Shown here one piece after another: positions 17,096 through 27,965 of a DNA stretch of 39,462 nt. Made by a program: the position numbers and the translations under genes. Source of the DNA: an uncultured Nitrosomonas sp. (GTDB lineage Bacteria; Pseudomonadota; Gammaproteobacteria; Burkholderiales; Nitrosomonadaceae); the NCBI GenBank assembly GCA_902826115.1, contig CADEDO010000023.1:1-39462 (forward strand), in the 5' to 3' direction. The stretch's first letter is position 1. Every line of letters starts with the position of its first letter. The notes under the pieces were generated by a model that was not told where the DNA came from, searched no databases, and worked only from the letters and a program-made list of their open reading frames with translations.

Positions 17096-18034
17096 ATGGA
17101 TACAATAGAACAAAAACTAGAAGCCCGTTTAGGCCGCATACATACTCGACAACGACTCGGAATTGAAGCAGCACATGGACACCGTGTATTGGGTCAGGGG
17201 TTAAATTTTTTCCATCCCGAAAACTGGTATTCGACACATGCATTGATTCGGTTTGCAATCCAACTGGTGGGCATGTATGAACGTGGCCAAAGGAATGCAC
17301 GCAACTTACAGGTAAAGAAAAATTCGATTCATCTCCCGCATTTACCTGACGAATTTCATGATTTCAGAATTCTGCATTTAACCGATTTGCACGTCGATAT
17401 GGATGATCGAAATCTAAATGCTTTGATTCAAACTGTAGCAAATTTACACTACGATATTTGTGTACTAACGGGAGATTATCGCGCCCAAACGCATGGCGAG
17501 ATTGATAGTGCAGTTGCCGGTATGCAACAACTCGTTACGATGTTAAAACAACCCATCTATGGCGTCCTAGGAAATCATGATTCGATACGTATGTTGCCGG
17601 CTTTGGAATCCATGGGAATCATCATGCTGATGAATGAAGTGACGATCCTAGAAAAAGACGATGCACAGATTTTTCTGGCTGGCGTTGATGATCCTCATTA
17701 TTTTCGAGTAGACAATCTTGAGAAAGCGGCGCGAGATATTCCAGAACAGGCAGTCTCTCTACTACTCTCCCATACACCGGAAATCTATCGTCAGGCAGCA
17801 CACGCTGATTTTGACGTCATGTTTTGTGGCCATACCCACGGCGGTCAAATTTGTCTTCCCGGTGGAATTCCTCTAACGCTGGATTCTAATTGTCCACGCT
17901 ATTTGGGTGCTGGCAAGTGGCGGTATCACCAAATGCAGGGTTATACATCTGTAGGCGCAGGCACCTCAATAGTGAACGCCCGATTTAACTGCTTGCCGGA
18001 AGTGACTATTCACCACTTATTAAAAGCTCAATAA
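17096..18034 (+). CDS. YkuE/YaeI-like metallophosphoesterase
   Basis: A 312-residue calcineurin-like phosphoesterase with all metal-binding blocks: Asp97 and His99 (LTDLHVD), Asp127 (LTGDY), Asn160-His161 (GNHD), His226 (SHTPE), and His246/His248 (GHTHGGQ). This arrangement matches the YkuE/YaeI branch, whose members act on phosphodiesters or phospholipid-like substrates; the substrate here is unknown. There is no signal peptide, but the stretch around 45-60 is moderately hydrophobic. The start at 17096 has a poor ribosome site. It converges with the next gene, overlapping by 7 bases. Confidence 0.85.
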   Translation: MDTIEQKLEARLGRIHTRQRLGIEAAHGHRVLGQGLNFFHPENWYSTHALIRFAIQLVGMYERGQRNARNLQVKKNSIHLPHLPDEFHDFRILHLTDLHVDMDDRNLNALIQTVANLHYDICVLTGDYRAQTHGEIDSAVAGMQQLVTMLKQPIYGVLGNHDSIRMLPALESMGIIMLMNEVTILEKDDAQIFLAGVDDPHYFRVDNLEKAARDIPEQAVSLLLSHTPEIYRQAAHADFDVMFCGHTHGGQICLPGGIPLTLDSNCPRYLGAGKWRYHQMQGYTSVGAGTSIVNARFNCLPEVTIHHLLKAQ

Positions 18035-18519
18035 GGTGTTTTGCGAATTCTGAGTAGATATAGCACACGCGAAATAATCAGTTCACCAATCAGAAATGCC
18101 AAGACAATCCAGAAAATCTGCTCATGGCTGATCGCCAATAAATCCTGACACCCTAGCAGCGGAAACAATGATTCTGGAATCTGATCAAGACCCAGCGCCA
18201 TTGAACTGGGAAGCAAGCTTAAACGCCGCTTGATGAAGCTTGAGAACATATCACCAGCCATAGATAGCATGCCAAATAGCAGACTGGTCTGCAGAGGGAC
18301 GGCAAAAACACTACCGATAACAACGGACATCAATAGTGCAGAAACAAGACCTCTAAAGGTTTTTGAAGTGCCCAGAATAGGCCGACCATCTACAAACAAC
18401 TGATTACAATCAATGGGATAATTAAATCTATTACCTGCGAATTTTGCCAGAAGAATAGGCGCCCCATTCACTCCCATGAGCCAGAATAACAAGATGACTT
18501 CCTGCGGCAATTCTTCCAT
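18028..18519 (-). CDS. CDP-archaeol synthase-like (DUF46/CarS) membrane protein
   Basis: A protein of about 163 residues with four or five hydrophobic segments and the family motifs DGRPILGTSKTFRG and GLDQIPESLFPL. In archaea CarS transfers CMP from CTP to unsaturated archaetidic acid, and it is related to bacterial CdsA. Homologues occur in proteobacteria with unsettled substrates. ATG at 18519 is used; an in-frame TTG at 18537 would add six residues and neither has a clear ribosome site. The downstream end overlaps the convergent metallophosphoesterase gene. A role in lipid-linked CDP chemistry is inferred from family only. Confidence 0.72.
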   Translation of the reverse strand: MEELPQEVILLFWLMGVNGAPILLAKFAGNRFNYPIDCNQLFVDGRPILGTSKTFRGLVSALLMSVVIGSVFAVPLQTSLLFGMLSMAGDMFSSFIKRRLSLLPSSMALGLDQIPESLFPLLGCQDLLAISHEQIFWIVLAFLIGELIISRVLYLLRIRKTPY

Positions 18520-18703
18520 TAGATACAAATCTGGCAAAAAACGGCTATTGGCATTAAATCACCATTGAGGACTATCAATAATTTTATCCGAAGCACTTTT
18601 CTTTTAATTTGGGACCAAACTGTTGTTGGCATTGGAGGCTAACAAACATCTGCCCCAAGGAAAACCAAATACTGATCAAACAGAGTAACTTTACCGGCCT
18701 GCG

Positions 18704-19795
18704 CTAATCACCAGCGGACTTTCTGCAATGAAGCTGATTTTGCAGCTTATCTGCCAGTTTATTCAAAGTATTTTTCATTAATTTTGCTACAGGTCTTTCC
18801 ACCGCAACATGAATCAGAAATGCCAGCAGCAGCATGCCAATGACAAGACTCCAGAATAAAACATGCACATTAATTTGGGTATAGGCTACGTTATAAATCA
18901 TAAAACCAAGTTCTTGATGCAATAGATATAACGGATAAGTTATCGCACCCAACCATAGCCAGTTTGCACGCCCGATCACACCTGTTTGCCTGCATGAGAC
19001 CATACCCATGATGACAAAAAATGTACTGACAATCGCGGCAATGACCAAGGGATTCAAATCATTCCTGATACGAATCTCAATCTCATACATGTCAACTGTC
19101 GATTGATAGAGGACGCATAACCAAGCTGCAACTATTACCAAACAACGAATCCGGGTCATTCCTCGGGACCAGATAAAGAAAAATGTCGCTCCGGCTATAA
19201 AATGGGCGGAACAATCATCCAGTAATACAAAATTTAAATGAAATACCGGGTAAATGACCAGTGCAATCGTCACCACCAACTAAAAAATAAATAATGTTTC
19301 GATTTGCTGAACCTTGCCCAATAGCAGCACAATTGCCACCAATGCATAAAACTTGAGTTCCACAAACAAGGACCAATAGGCATTATCAATCGACTCCACA
19401 TCCATGAAGTCGCTTAGCATCGACATATTGACCAGGTATTGACTGAAGGTTGCCACGTAATCCGGTGATCCGATTGTCAGAATAGCGACAAACGTGATGG
19501 TGCAGCATATCCAAAAAGCCGGATAAAGGCGCACTAGCCTGGATAACACAAAATGCCTTAAGCTCCCACTGAAAGCAGTCATTAGAATGACAAATCCACT
19601 GATCATGAAAAATAAATCAACACCCAGATAACCATATCTGAATAGGGAAGATAGTAATGGATAGGGTGCGATCGTTTGAGCATTCACCACGAAACCATTC
19701 AGTGAATAATGATGAAAAACAACTGCCAACGCAGCAAGAAATCTCATCAAATCGAGCTCGTTAACTCTGCCAATATTAGCGTAACGTGCGATCAC
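18704..19795 (-). pseudogene. Acyltransferase-3 family gene with in-frame amber stop
   Basis: The N-terminal half shows acyltransferase-3 (PF01757) motifs: LDLMRFLAALAVVFHH, GYLGVDLFFMISGFVI and YWSLFVELKFYAL. It stops at TAG (19282-19280) after ETLFIF, and the next codon in the same frame begins LVVTIALVIYP, continuing through further membrane segments to 18704. No base is gained or lost, so a single nonsense change splits an otherwise intact gene of about 360 codons. A GTG at 19795 with TAAGG upstream is a plausible start (TTG at 19804 is the alternative). The intact protein would O-acylate a surface glycan. Readthrough or a sequence error could also explain the stop. Confidence 0.75.
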
Positions 19796-19990
19796 ATTAT
19801 TCAACCTTACTTGAGATTACGCTGAAGTTTAAAATGGTGTTCCGGGATAGAACAACAATGACAGCCCATAATTTGGAATTCTAAATCATTGTTCAAAGTA
19901 CCATACCTCCTTTTTAGGATAGGGTATGTCAACTCCTCCCAAAACACCGTACACTTTTTGAAAGTGACATCCAATCGATTGGTCAGATCA

Positions 19991-21934
19991 TCAATCAATC
20001 ATAAACTTAACCAGCACATCCTTGGCAAAGCTGTCCGATGCGATAGGGGTCAGATGCCCGTAATCGTGTGTAGTAATGCCCTCCGCAACATTATCACCGT
20101 AATAAATCAAGCAACCTTCCGCCCGACAAAAATAGTCAATCATACTCACATACTTCAAATGTGGCATAGACAAAGTTTCTGATTTCAAACGCTCGTCAAG
20201 CACAAGAAAACCCTTATCTAACCCCGATAAAGCATAGCGTGGAGTGTTAGATATAAACCTTGAAGCTATTACGGACGGTAAATTTGGCAACCAATGAGGA
20301 GTTGGGCCAGTGAATATTACTTTCTGAACACCGATATTGAGTAAAGCACGAGATAACTTGTCCATATCTGCTGAATTATGTTTCAGATTCTGCCCTACTA
20401 TCACCACTCTTGGTTTTAGTTTTTTTATTGCGCCAAGAGCAAGCCAGTTTGAATGTTCGCAATAATTGATGTTGCTTTGCACGCCATCAAGCTTTGCGAT
20501 ACAACCAGCGCTAGCGACCTGTAACAACTCAAAATCATTCGGCAGATGCTTACGAAGTCCGTAATTTAATTGTTGTGCGTGAGAATCGCCCCATATAAAA
20601 ACCAACTTATCGCTACTGGCTTGACTTTCATAACAACTTTTCGATATTGAATCACGTGGAACGTTGGTTGGATTACCAGAACGATACTTTGGAATATCAT
20701 AGAAGTTACAATCCGCACGATATTTCTGAAGCAAACCATTCTTTTCAGTATATTGCCACGCAGGTATTTCATTTTCGAAGAAATCAAGAAAACGACTTTG
20801 CTCCGCATTGATTTGCCCAAGATTTCCATTTTTATAATGACCAAGCATCCCCATTGAGCAAAACGCAACAGTCCCGATCAAGGATAAGCCAAAGACTTTT
20901 TTTCGATCAACAAACTTCTTGTCACGAAACGGTTTTTCAATGTATTGCCAACTTAAAAAAGCGAACAAAATTGAAATGCCACTCAAAGCAAGAAACCACA
21001 ATTTATCGTGCTCAGTAAGCCCATTGTGCCTAGCAAACGCAAACAGTGGTTGATGCCAAAGATATGCGCTGTAACTTATCAAGCTTACGCCGACGAATAC
21101 TTGGTTGCCTACAAACTTACCTACGGTTGTTTGTTGTGTAGCAAACAAAATAATCAGCACAGTCCCAATAGTTGGCACTAATGCGTACAGCCCAGGAAAA
21201 GGTGTTGTTTTGCTGTAGGAAAAAACAGCAAAGAGAATTAAAGCCACGCCTAACCATCCACCAACCTCACTTAAGCCTTTACTAAACTCTGTACCATTGG
21301 CTTTAAACAAATAGAAGGCTGCGAACACGCCAATCAGCAATTCCCATCCTCGTGTCGGCAGAAGAAAGAAGGCTGCGGTCGTTTTAGCGCAAGCACCCCA
21401 CTGCGCTATAGCAAAACTAGTAACCAATACAGTTGCTAACAAAATCAATAACCAGCGCTTACCTAGCCGCCAAGTCAGCATCAAGAACAGTGGGAAGATA
21501 ACGAAATACTGCTCCTCTACTGCCAAGCTCCACGTATGTAAAAGCGGTTTAAGTTCGGCTGCCGTATCGAAGTATCCACTCTCACGCAAAAACAGAAAGT
21601 TGGATGCGAACACCGAAACGGCAACTAGACTTTGCGAAAAGTCTTTCATATCGCTTGGCAATAACCATAACCAAGCGAAAGGGATACAGACAAACATTAC
21701 GAGGAACAACGCTGGCAGAATGCGCCTAGCACGTCGTTCGTAAAAATTAACGATTGAGAACTTATCTTGCTCTAGCTCAGCAAGAATGATGGTAGCAATC
21801 AGATAGCCGCTGATTACAAAGAACACATCCACGCCCACAAAGCCGCCACTAAACGTCTCAAAGCCGGCGTGAAAAAGTATCGCTGGCAGCACAGCAAGCG
21901 CTCTAAGTCCGTCTATCTCTCGTCTGTAATCCAT
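19991..21934 (-). CDS. OafA/YrhL-type acyltransferase fused to SGNH domain
   Basis: A 647-residue protein. Residues 1-350 form the membrane acyltransferase-3 domain (start MDYRREIDGLRALAVLPAIL, FVGVDVFFVISGYLI, HTWSLAVEEQYF), and the remainder is a periplasmic SGNH esterase-like domain with GDSH (Ser451) and Asp624/His627 in DYGHL. Such fusions transfer acetyl groups from cytoplasm to periplasm to modify O-antigen or other surface polysaccharides. About 195 bases separate it from the interrupted acyltransferase downstream on the same strand. Which glycan is modified cannot be told, as no polysaccharide cluster is in the window. Confidence 0.9.
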   Translation of the reverse strand: MDYRREIDGLRALAVLPAILFHAGFETFSGGFVGVDVFFVISGYLIATIILAELEQDKFSIVNFYERRARRILPALFLVMFVCIPFAWLWLLPSDMKDFSQSLVAVSVFASNFLFLRESGYFDTAAELKPLLHTWSLAVEEQYFVIFPLFLMLTWRLGKRWLLILLATVLVTSFAIAQWGACAKTTAAFFLLPTRGWELLIGVFAAFYLFKANGTEFSKGLSEVGGWLGVALILFAVFSYSKTTPFPGLYALVPTIGTVLIILFATQQTTVGKFVGNQVFVGVSLISYSAYLWHQPLFAFARHNGLTEHDKLWFLALSGISILFAFLSWQYIEKPFRDKKFVDRKKVFGLSLIGTVAFCSMGMLGHYKNGNLGQINAEQSRFLDFFENEIPAWQYTEKNGLLQKYRADCNFYDIPKYRSGNPTNVPRDSISKSCYESQASSDKLVFIWGDSHAQQLNYGLRKHLPNDFELLQVASAGCIAKLDGVQSNINYCEHSNWLALGAIKKLKPRVVIVGQNLKHNSADMDKLSRALLNIGVQKVIFTGPTPHWLPNLPSVIASRFISNTPRYALSGLDKGFLVLDERLKSETLSMPHLKYVSMIDYFCRAEGCLIYYGDNVAEGITTHDYGHLTPIASDSFAKDVLVKFMID

Positions 21935-22539
21935 ATAAATGCAATGTTTGTTTGGGACTCTGTCGTGTTGCCGAAGGACGCTTTGCTAGGGCTTTTGGCT
22001 TCGAGACTACCGACTTAAAAGGTGTACATGACTATTTCTTCAGTGACATATGACGTTTAGAGTGACTACGTTTTTGAACAGCTAAAGCTTTACGTGGCTT
22101 TAATGGAAACGCCCAACTAAATCAACGACTTAATTGGGCGCATATCACTTTTCTGTGCAAGCTTTAAATATATATGAATCAATAACTTATGATATAATTT
22201 CTACTCCCACTCAATTATCAAGTGGCTTTGAAAAGTCTCGCAAATACAGGGTTATTTGCAGCGCTTGAAATCTGATACCGACAGCGTAACCGTTGAAAAA
22301 AACCCCTGAATTTCGCAATTACAAGACATCAAGTCTGTGCTGCAGCGTTGTTAATTTATTATGCCATAGGCAAGTAAATTGTGGCTATCAACCCGAACAA
22401 TAAGCCTACCTGCAGGATATTCAAGTCTCGTCGTCAGCGCGAGCAATGAGTGAAGCAGGAAGAAGATTTAACGTTCATGATGTGTTCATCTGAATTGATG
22501 CATAGTGACAGGCATCAATTTGCAAAATGAGGTCTAATC
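21935..22539. other. Intergenic region with hairpins and a guaA-tail-like copy
   Basis: No gene is recognised in these 605 bases. A 10-bp inverted repeat with one mismatch (22110-22119 with 22131-22140, CGCCCAA arms), a 7-bp hairpin (22240-22246 with 22253-22259) and the guaA 3'-end-like sequence at 22201-22216 are present. Confidence 0.55.
22201..22216 (-). other. Possible attachment-site remnant, copy of guaA 3' end
   Basis: On the minus strand this reads ATTGAGTGGGAGTAG, encoding Ile-Glu-Trp-Glu-stop, the exact C-terminus of GuaA (whose own end is ATTGAATGGGAATGA at 24286-24300). The AAAT-rich bases after the stop are also alike. The guaA 3' end is a known integration target of genomic islands, so this may be the far att site of a decayed 2.1-kb insertion. 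Confidence 0.4.
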
Positions 22540-22800
22540 ATGATCAATAAATGGGTCATCGGGGGATTGGGTATTATAGTTTGTGTTGCGCTAATATCGG
22601 GTTGTGTGTCCGCTGAGGAGCAGCATCAGAGCACAGTCAATTATTGTAACAAACTCGGTCTGAAACGAGATTCACCTGAATTTTCGGATTGTTTGTCCCG
22701 ATTGAATCGACAAAATGGTCTTTCGGAACAATGTCTAAGGGATTTTCGTTATGGCATTCCTTATAATTATGGAAAATGCATGAGCCAGAGACTTCGTTGA
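22540..22800 (+). CDS. Small cysteine-rich lipoprotein, unknown function
   Basis: An 86-residue protein with a type II signal peptide: a hydrophobic segment (about 5-20) and lipobox LISGC with Cys22 as the lipidation site. The mature part has four more cysteines (36, 51, 65, 80) and a motif LGLKRDSPEFSDCLSRL. GAGG lies before ATG 22540. Mature size would be about 65 residues. No function is recognised; export and membrane anchoring are predicted from the lipobox. Confidence 0.7.
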   Translation: MINKWVIGGLGIIVCVALISGCVSAEEQHQSTVNYCNKLGLKRDSPEFSDCLSRLNRQNGLSEQCLRDFRYGIPYNYGKCMSQRLR

Positions 22801-23013
22801 ATTTATCACTGATTAAAAGAGCTAATTCATGATTGTGATTCTTATGGAGATAAGCTCTAGCAGGAAATCTTGAAAGGAAGCTTTATTAAAATTACTGATT
22901 TCAGTAAAGATTTTTTCATTTACACCTATTCTTATATACATAAGAATTAGATTTTTAACAATTTGACTAGATTATATCTATATCTTTTTTATAAAATCCC
23001 TCAAACTCTTAAT

Positions 23014-23748
23014 ATGCCTCAACTTCATGATTTATTTATTGAACCAACTGAATTATTTCAATTAAAAGATCGAAATGATATTGAAAAATTTGAAGAATTA
23101 ATGGATGAATATGGCGATACAGTACCGCTTGGTTTAGTTAATCATTTTTCACTTTTAAAAGCTTATGATTTTATTAGCGATAGAGAAGATAGAAATCGGA
23201 TCATTGCATCCTTAGTTGATATTAAAATCAATACCGCATTCTTATCTCAAGACTTAACATCTATTGGAGCGGATGCTAATCAGATCATATCATTAGCAAA
23301 AACCAATATTTTACAATCTCATGCGCTAGATTCTAAAGATACTTTTATACAAAGAATAAATTTGCACTGTCACATTTCAAATTTTGTTACTCGCTATCGA
23401 GCTTTATGGGACAAAATTATGGGTTTTTTTATTTTATTTTTTCTGCCTTGTGAGTATGAGCTCTTTATTAAAGCAAAAAGTAGAAAAAAGAAATTCAAGC
23501 AAGTAGCTTTATCTATTGCATTTTTTCCTAAGGATTATGTTATTAGTTTAGAAAAATTATTAGAAAATTTTGATAACAAATATCGAACTGCTGAAATTCA
23601 TGGTACCGGTACTTTAAGGAAATTGACATTTCTCAACCATGTTCATATTCACAATCAGATGATTGGACACTGGAATATTTTAAATGATCATTTACATCTA
23701 ATTGGTAGCATTTTTAATTTTCCGAACAGTATTAATAGCGAATCTTGA
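23014..23748 (+). CDS. AT-rich orphan, possible Cthe_2314-like HEPN protein
   Basis: An open frame giving 244 residues from ATG 23014 (a TTG at 22963 would add 17). Neither start has a good ribosome site. Base composition is clearly more AT-rich than the flanks, suggesting foreign origin. The segment YRALWDKIMGFFILFF and a later Arg-x6-His (LRKLTFLNHVH) are reminiscent of HEPN-fold proteins, but this is only a tentative resemblance from memory. It has no signal peptide. The neighbours are a small lipoprotein and decayed sequence within a possible old island. Confidence 0.5.
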   Translation: MPQLHDLFIEPTELFQLKDRNDIEKFEELMDEYGDTVPLGLVNHFSLLKAYDFISDREDRNRIIASLVDIKINTAFLSQDLTSIGADANQIISLAKTNILQSHALDSKDTFIQRINLHCHISNFVTRYRALWDKIMGFFILFFLPCEYELFIKAKSRKKKFKQVALSIAFFPKDYVISLEKLLENFDNKYRTAEIHGTGTLRKLTFLNHVHIHNQMIGHWNILNDHLHLIGSIFNFPNSINSES

Positions 23749-24001
23749 AAGGAGGCTCCCACGCTTTCTCATCGCCATATCTACAAAATCGTTACAACCA
23801 GCCTGTCAAAACCCTCTACAGCGCGTTATTTTTTATGCACCTAGCCTTTTATTACCCTTGGCAGTTCCGAAATGACGATTCCCGGGTCACTCTTACTGAT
23901 CCTTTTTTAACCAAGCGAGCAACCAAATCAGAAGCGTTTGTATTCTTACGGCACAATTTGCGGCGGGGTTTGCCATCAAGGCGAGCGGTAAATGTTTGCG
24001 T
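23749..24001. other. Region without a recognisable gene
   Basis: Several short overlapping open frames on both strands are present but none has a clear start or family resemblance. An AAGGAGG sequence at 23749-23755 is not followed by a nearby start codon. The stretch is probably decayed accessory DNA. Confidence 0.4.
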
Positions 24002-24231
24002 TTAAACATCTTCACGTATTCCTTCAGCCCGTCCTATAGCCATCAGCGCTTCTTCTCGTGTAAATCCATTGCGTTCAAACAGTTGAGCAAAGGCGTCAAT
24101 ATCATCATCGCCAGGGTAAGCTTTCCACGTAACTCATCCAAGCCAATGCCACTAGCGTTTGAGCGTCTCTTGGTTTGCGCGTCAAACCGGAAACTTTGTG
24201 GAGGCTCCCGACGTAGAAATACATGGCGCAT
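24002..24231 (-). pseudogene. Possible frameshifted small gene
   Basis: Two minus-strand frames look like halves of one small protein. One frame carries GIGLDELRGK (around 24140), and a different frame continues from there as AYPGDDDIDAFAQLFERN, then TREEALMAIGRAEGIREDV, to the stop at 24002-24004. The second part has an acidic, helical, protein-like composition. A single-base shift near 24118-24125 would join them. No family is recognised. Confidence 0.3.
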
Positions 24232-24285
24232 GTGAGGTCACAACGCAGCCACGGCTCAATCGGGGCGACGATGGACTATTATATT

Positions 24286-25848
24286 TCATTCCCATTCAAT
24301 CGTTGCCGGAGGTTTTCCGGAAATATCATAAACCACGCGATTAATACCACGAATTTCGTTGATAATCCGATTGGAAACTTTGCTTAATAGCGAATACGGC
24401 AATTCTGCCCAATTAGCAGTCATAAAATCCTGGGTTTGCACAGCTCTCAATGCGATGACGTATTCATACGTGCGTCCATCACCCATCACTCCCACGGATT
24501 TAACAGGCAAAAACACCGCAAATGCTTGCGAAGTCTTTTCATACCAACCAGAACGTTGCAATTCTTCGATGAAAATTTGATCGGCCTGTCTAAGTAATTC
24601 GGCATATTCATATTTCACCTCACCCAAGATGCGCACACCCAATCCCGGGCCAGGAAACGGATGACGAAACACCATTTCGCGCGGCAAACCAAGCGCCAAC
24701 CCTAGTTCACGCACTTCATCCTTGAATAACTCACGTAATGGCTCAAGCAACTTCAGGTGCATGCTATCAGGCAAACCGCCCACGTTATGATGAGATTTGA
24801 TCGTATGCGCTTTTTTGGTTTTTCCACCTGCAGATTCAATGACATCCGGATAAATAGTGCCTTGCGCAAGCCATTTGGCATCACTAATTTTTGCCGATTC
24901 ACGCTGAAAAACTTCCACAAATTCTCGTCCGATAACCCGGCGTTTAGTCTCAGGATCCGTAATTCCCCGAAGATGTCGATAGAAATCACGGCTGGCATCA
25001 ATATGAATCACTTTGACAGTCAGATTATTGGCAAATGTTTCCATCACTTGCTTGGCTTCATTTGCACGCAGCAATCCATTATCCACAAACACGCAAGTCA
25101 ATTGATCACCAATCGCGCGATGAATCAACGCAGCCGCCACAGAAGAATCGACTCCTCCCGACAACCCCAGAATTACTTGATCCTTTCCTACTGTCGCGCG
25201 AATCTTGCCAATCGCTTCATCCACATAATTTGGCATATTCCAATCATGGCCTATACCGCAAATATCGTGCACAAAGCGATCAATAATCGCTTTGCCTTGC
25301 AGGGTGTGAGTCACTTCAGGGTGGAATTGAATGCCATAAAATTGACGCTGGTCATCGGCCATCGCGACAATTGGTGTGGCGGCGTTATGTGCCATCACCT
25401 GGAACCCGGACGGCAAAGCAACCACTTTGTCACCATGACTCATCCAGACATCCAATACGTTATTTCCACTTACATTCGTACGATCTTTAATGTCCTCAAA
25501 CAACGCACCATTTGGTGTCGTCTGTATTTCCGCATAACCAAACTCGCGCACCACTGCATTTTCCACGACACCGCCTAATTGAGCCGCCATCGTTTGCATG
25601 CCATAACAAATGCCCAACACTGGAATATTGAGTTCAAAAACGATCTGCGGAGCACGCGGCGTTTCCTCTTCAGTCACCGAAGCCGGGCCACCTGAAAGAA
25701 TGATGCCTTTGGGGGAGAAGTCTTGGATAAAATCCGCACTGACATCATACGGATGTAATTCACAATAGACATTCGTCTCGCGAATTCGCCGCGCAATCAG
25801 CTGTGTATATTGGGAACCAAAATCCAGAATTAGAATTTTCTGATGCAT
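24286..25848 (-). CDS. guaA: GMP synthase (glutamine-hydrolysing)
   Basis: A 520-residue two-domain enzyme converting XMP, ATP and glutamine to GMP. The N-terminal class I glutamine amidotransferase domain has Cys81 (GICYGMQ) and His176/Glu178 (FHPEV). The ATP-pyrophosphatase domain begins with the P-loop [10 protein letters not shown] (230-236), and the C-terminal dimerisation domain ends TIEWE. It starts 12 bases after the guaB stop, so guaB-guaA form an operon for guanine nucleotide synthesis. Its 3' end is a known integration hotspot, relevant to the neighbouring accessory DNA. Confidence 0.97.
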   Translation of the reverse strand: MHQKILILDFGSQYTQLIARRIRETNVYCELHPYDVSADFIQDFSPKGIILSGGPASVTEEETPRAPQIVFELNIPVLGICYGMQTMAAQLGGVVENAVVREFGYAEIQTTPNGALFEDIKDRTNVSGNNVLDVWMSHGDKVVALPSGFQVMAHNAATPIVAMADDQRQFYGIQFHPEVTHTLQGKAIIDRFVHDICGIGHDWNMPNYVDEAIGKIRATVGKDQVILGLSGGVDSSVAAALIHRAIGDQLTCVFVDNGLLRANEAKQVMETFANNLTVKVIHIDASRDFYRHLRGITDPETKRRVIGREFVEVFQRESAKISDAKWLAQGTIYPDVIESAGGKTKKAHTIKSHHNVGGLPDSMHLKLLEPLRELFKDEVRELGLALGLPREMVFRHPFPGPGLGVRILGEVKYEYAELLRQADQIFIEELQRSGWYEKTSQAFAVFLPVKSVGVMGDGRTYEYVIALRAVQTQDFMTANWAELPYSLLSKVSNRIINEIRGINRVVYDISGKPPATIEWE

Positions 25849-25860
25849 TTCAACCCGTTC

Positions 25861-27360
<1,500 letters not shown>

Positions 27361-27396
27361 TCAATGGCAAATTTCGCCTTAATTCGACTTAGAATT

Positions 27397-27421
27397 CACC
27401 ATATTTATGATTATTATGGTG
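27397..27421. promoter_or_regulatory. Inverted repeat between guaB and DUF4124 gene
   Basis: CACCATA (27397-27403) and TATGGTG (27415-27421) are perfect inverted arms with an 11-base spacer, about 75 bases from each of the divergent starts. It is a candidate operator; the regulator is unknown. Confidence 0.3.
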
Positions 27422-27495
27422 TAATGGGATGAATCCTTAAATTGGCTAAACGAGATACCGATGAATCCCCAATCTCTCATTCTGCGGAGCATTCG

Positions 27496-27945
27496 ATGAA
27501 AAATTTTGTTTTTACAGGATTAATATTGTTATTCAGTGTAACAGCCCAGGCTCAAATTTATAAATGGGTGGATGAAAATGGCAAAACGCAGTATACCGAC
27601 CAGCCGCCCCCACCGAATGTAGCCACGGATGTCAAGGGATTAAATATCAAATCGGCACCGATGTCGGGAAATAGTCAAACGGGAAAAACCAAGAATCTTT
27701 CCGAAGAAAGGTTGGAGTTTGACAAACGCCGACAGCAAACCAAAGAAAACGAAGCCAATCAGCAAGCAAAAGCTGAGGAAAACAAAAAGAAATGTATTGA
27801 CGCCCAAGGTCGACTTAGAATATATACCGATACTCCTCGACTAACCATACCTGATGGCGCTGGCGGGATCACTTACCTGGACGATGACGCGCGTCAAAGG
27901 AAAATTGATGACGCAAAAAAACAGATTACAACCTATTGTAAATAA
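27496..27945 (+). CDS. DUF4124-domain periplasmic protein
   Basis: A 149-residue protein with a cleavable signal peptide (MKNFVFTGLILLFSVTAQAQ). The DUF4124 core follows directly: QIYKWVDENGKTQYTDQPPP. A charged Lys/Glu/Gln-rich helix spans about residues 70-105, and a second IYTDTPR segment and two late cysteines follow. ATG 27496 has CGGAG six bases upstream; the longer frame from 27442 would hide the signal peptide. Such proteins frequently sit next to guaB in betaproteobacteria, without a known function. Confidence 0.8.
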   Translation: MKNFVFTGLILLFSVTAQAQIYKWVDENGKTQYTDQPPPPNVATDVKGLNIKSAPMSGNSQTGKTKNLSEERLEFDKRRQQTKENEANQQAKAEENKKKCIDAQGRLRIYTDTPRLTIPDGAGGITYLDDDARQRKIDDAKKQITTYCK

Positions 27946-27965
27946 AACAACGACTCTCCAAACAA

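Noticed and set aside
24757..25578. 273-codon plus-strand frame
   Set aside because: It is entirely antisense to guaA, which has full motif support.
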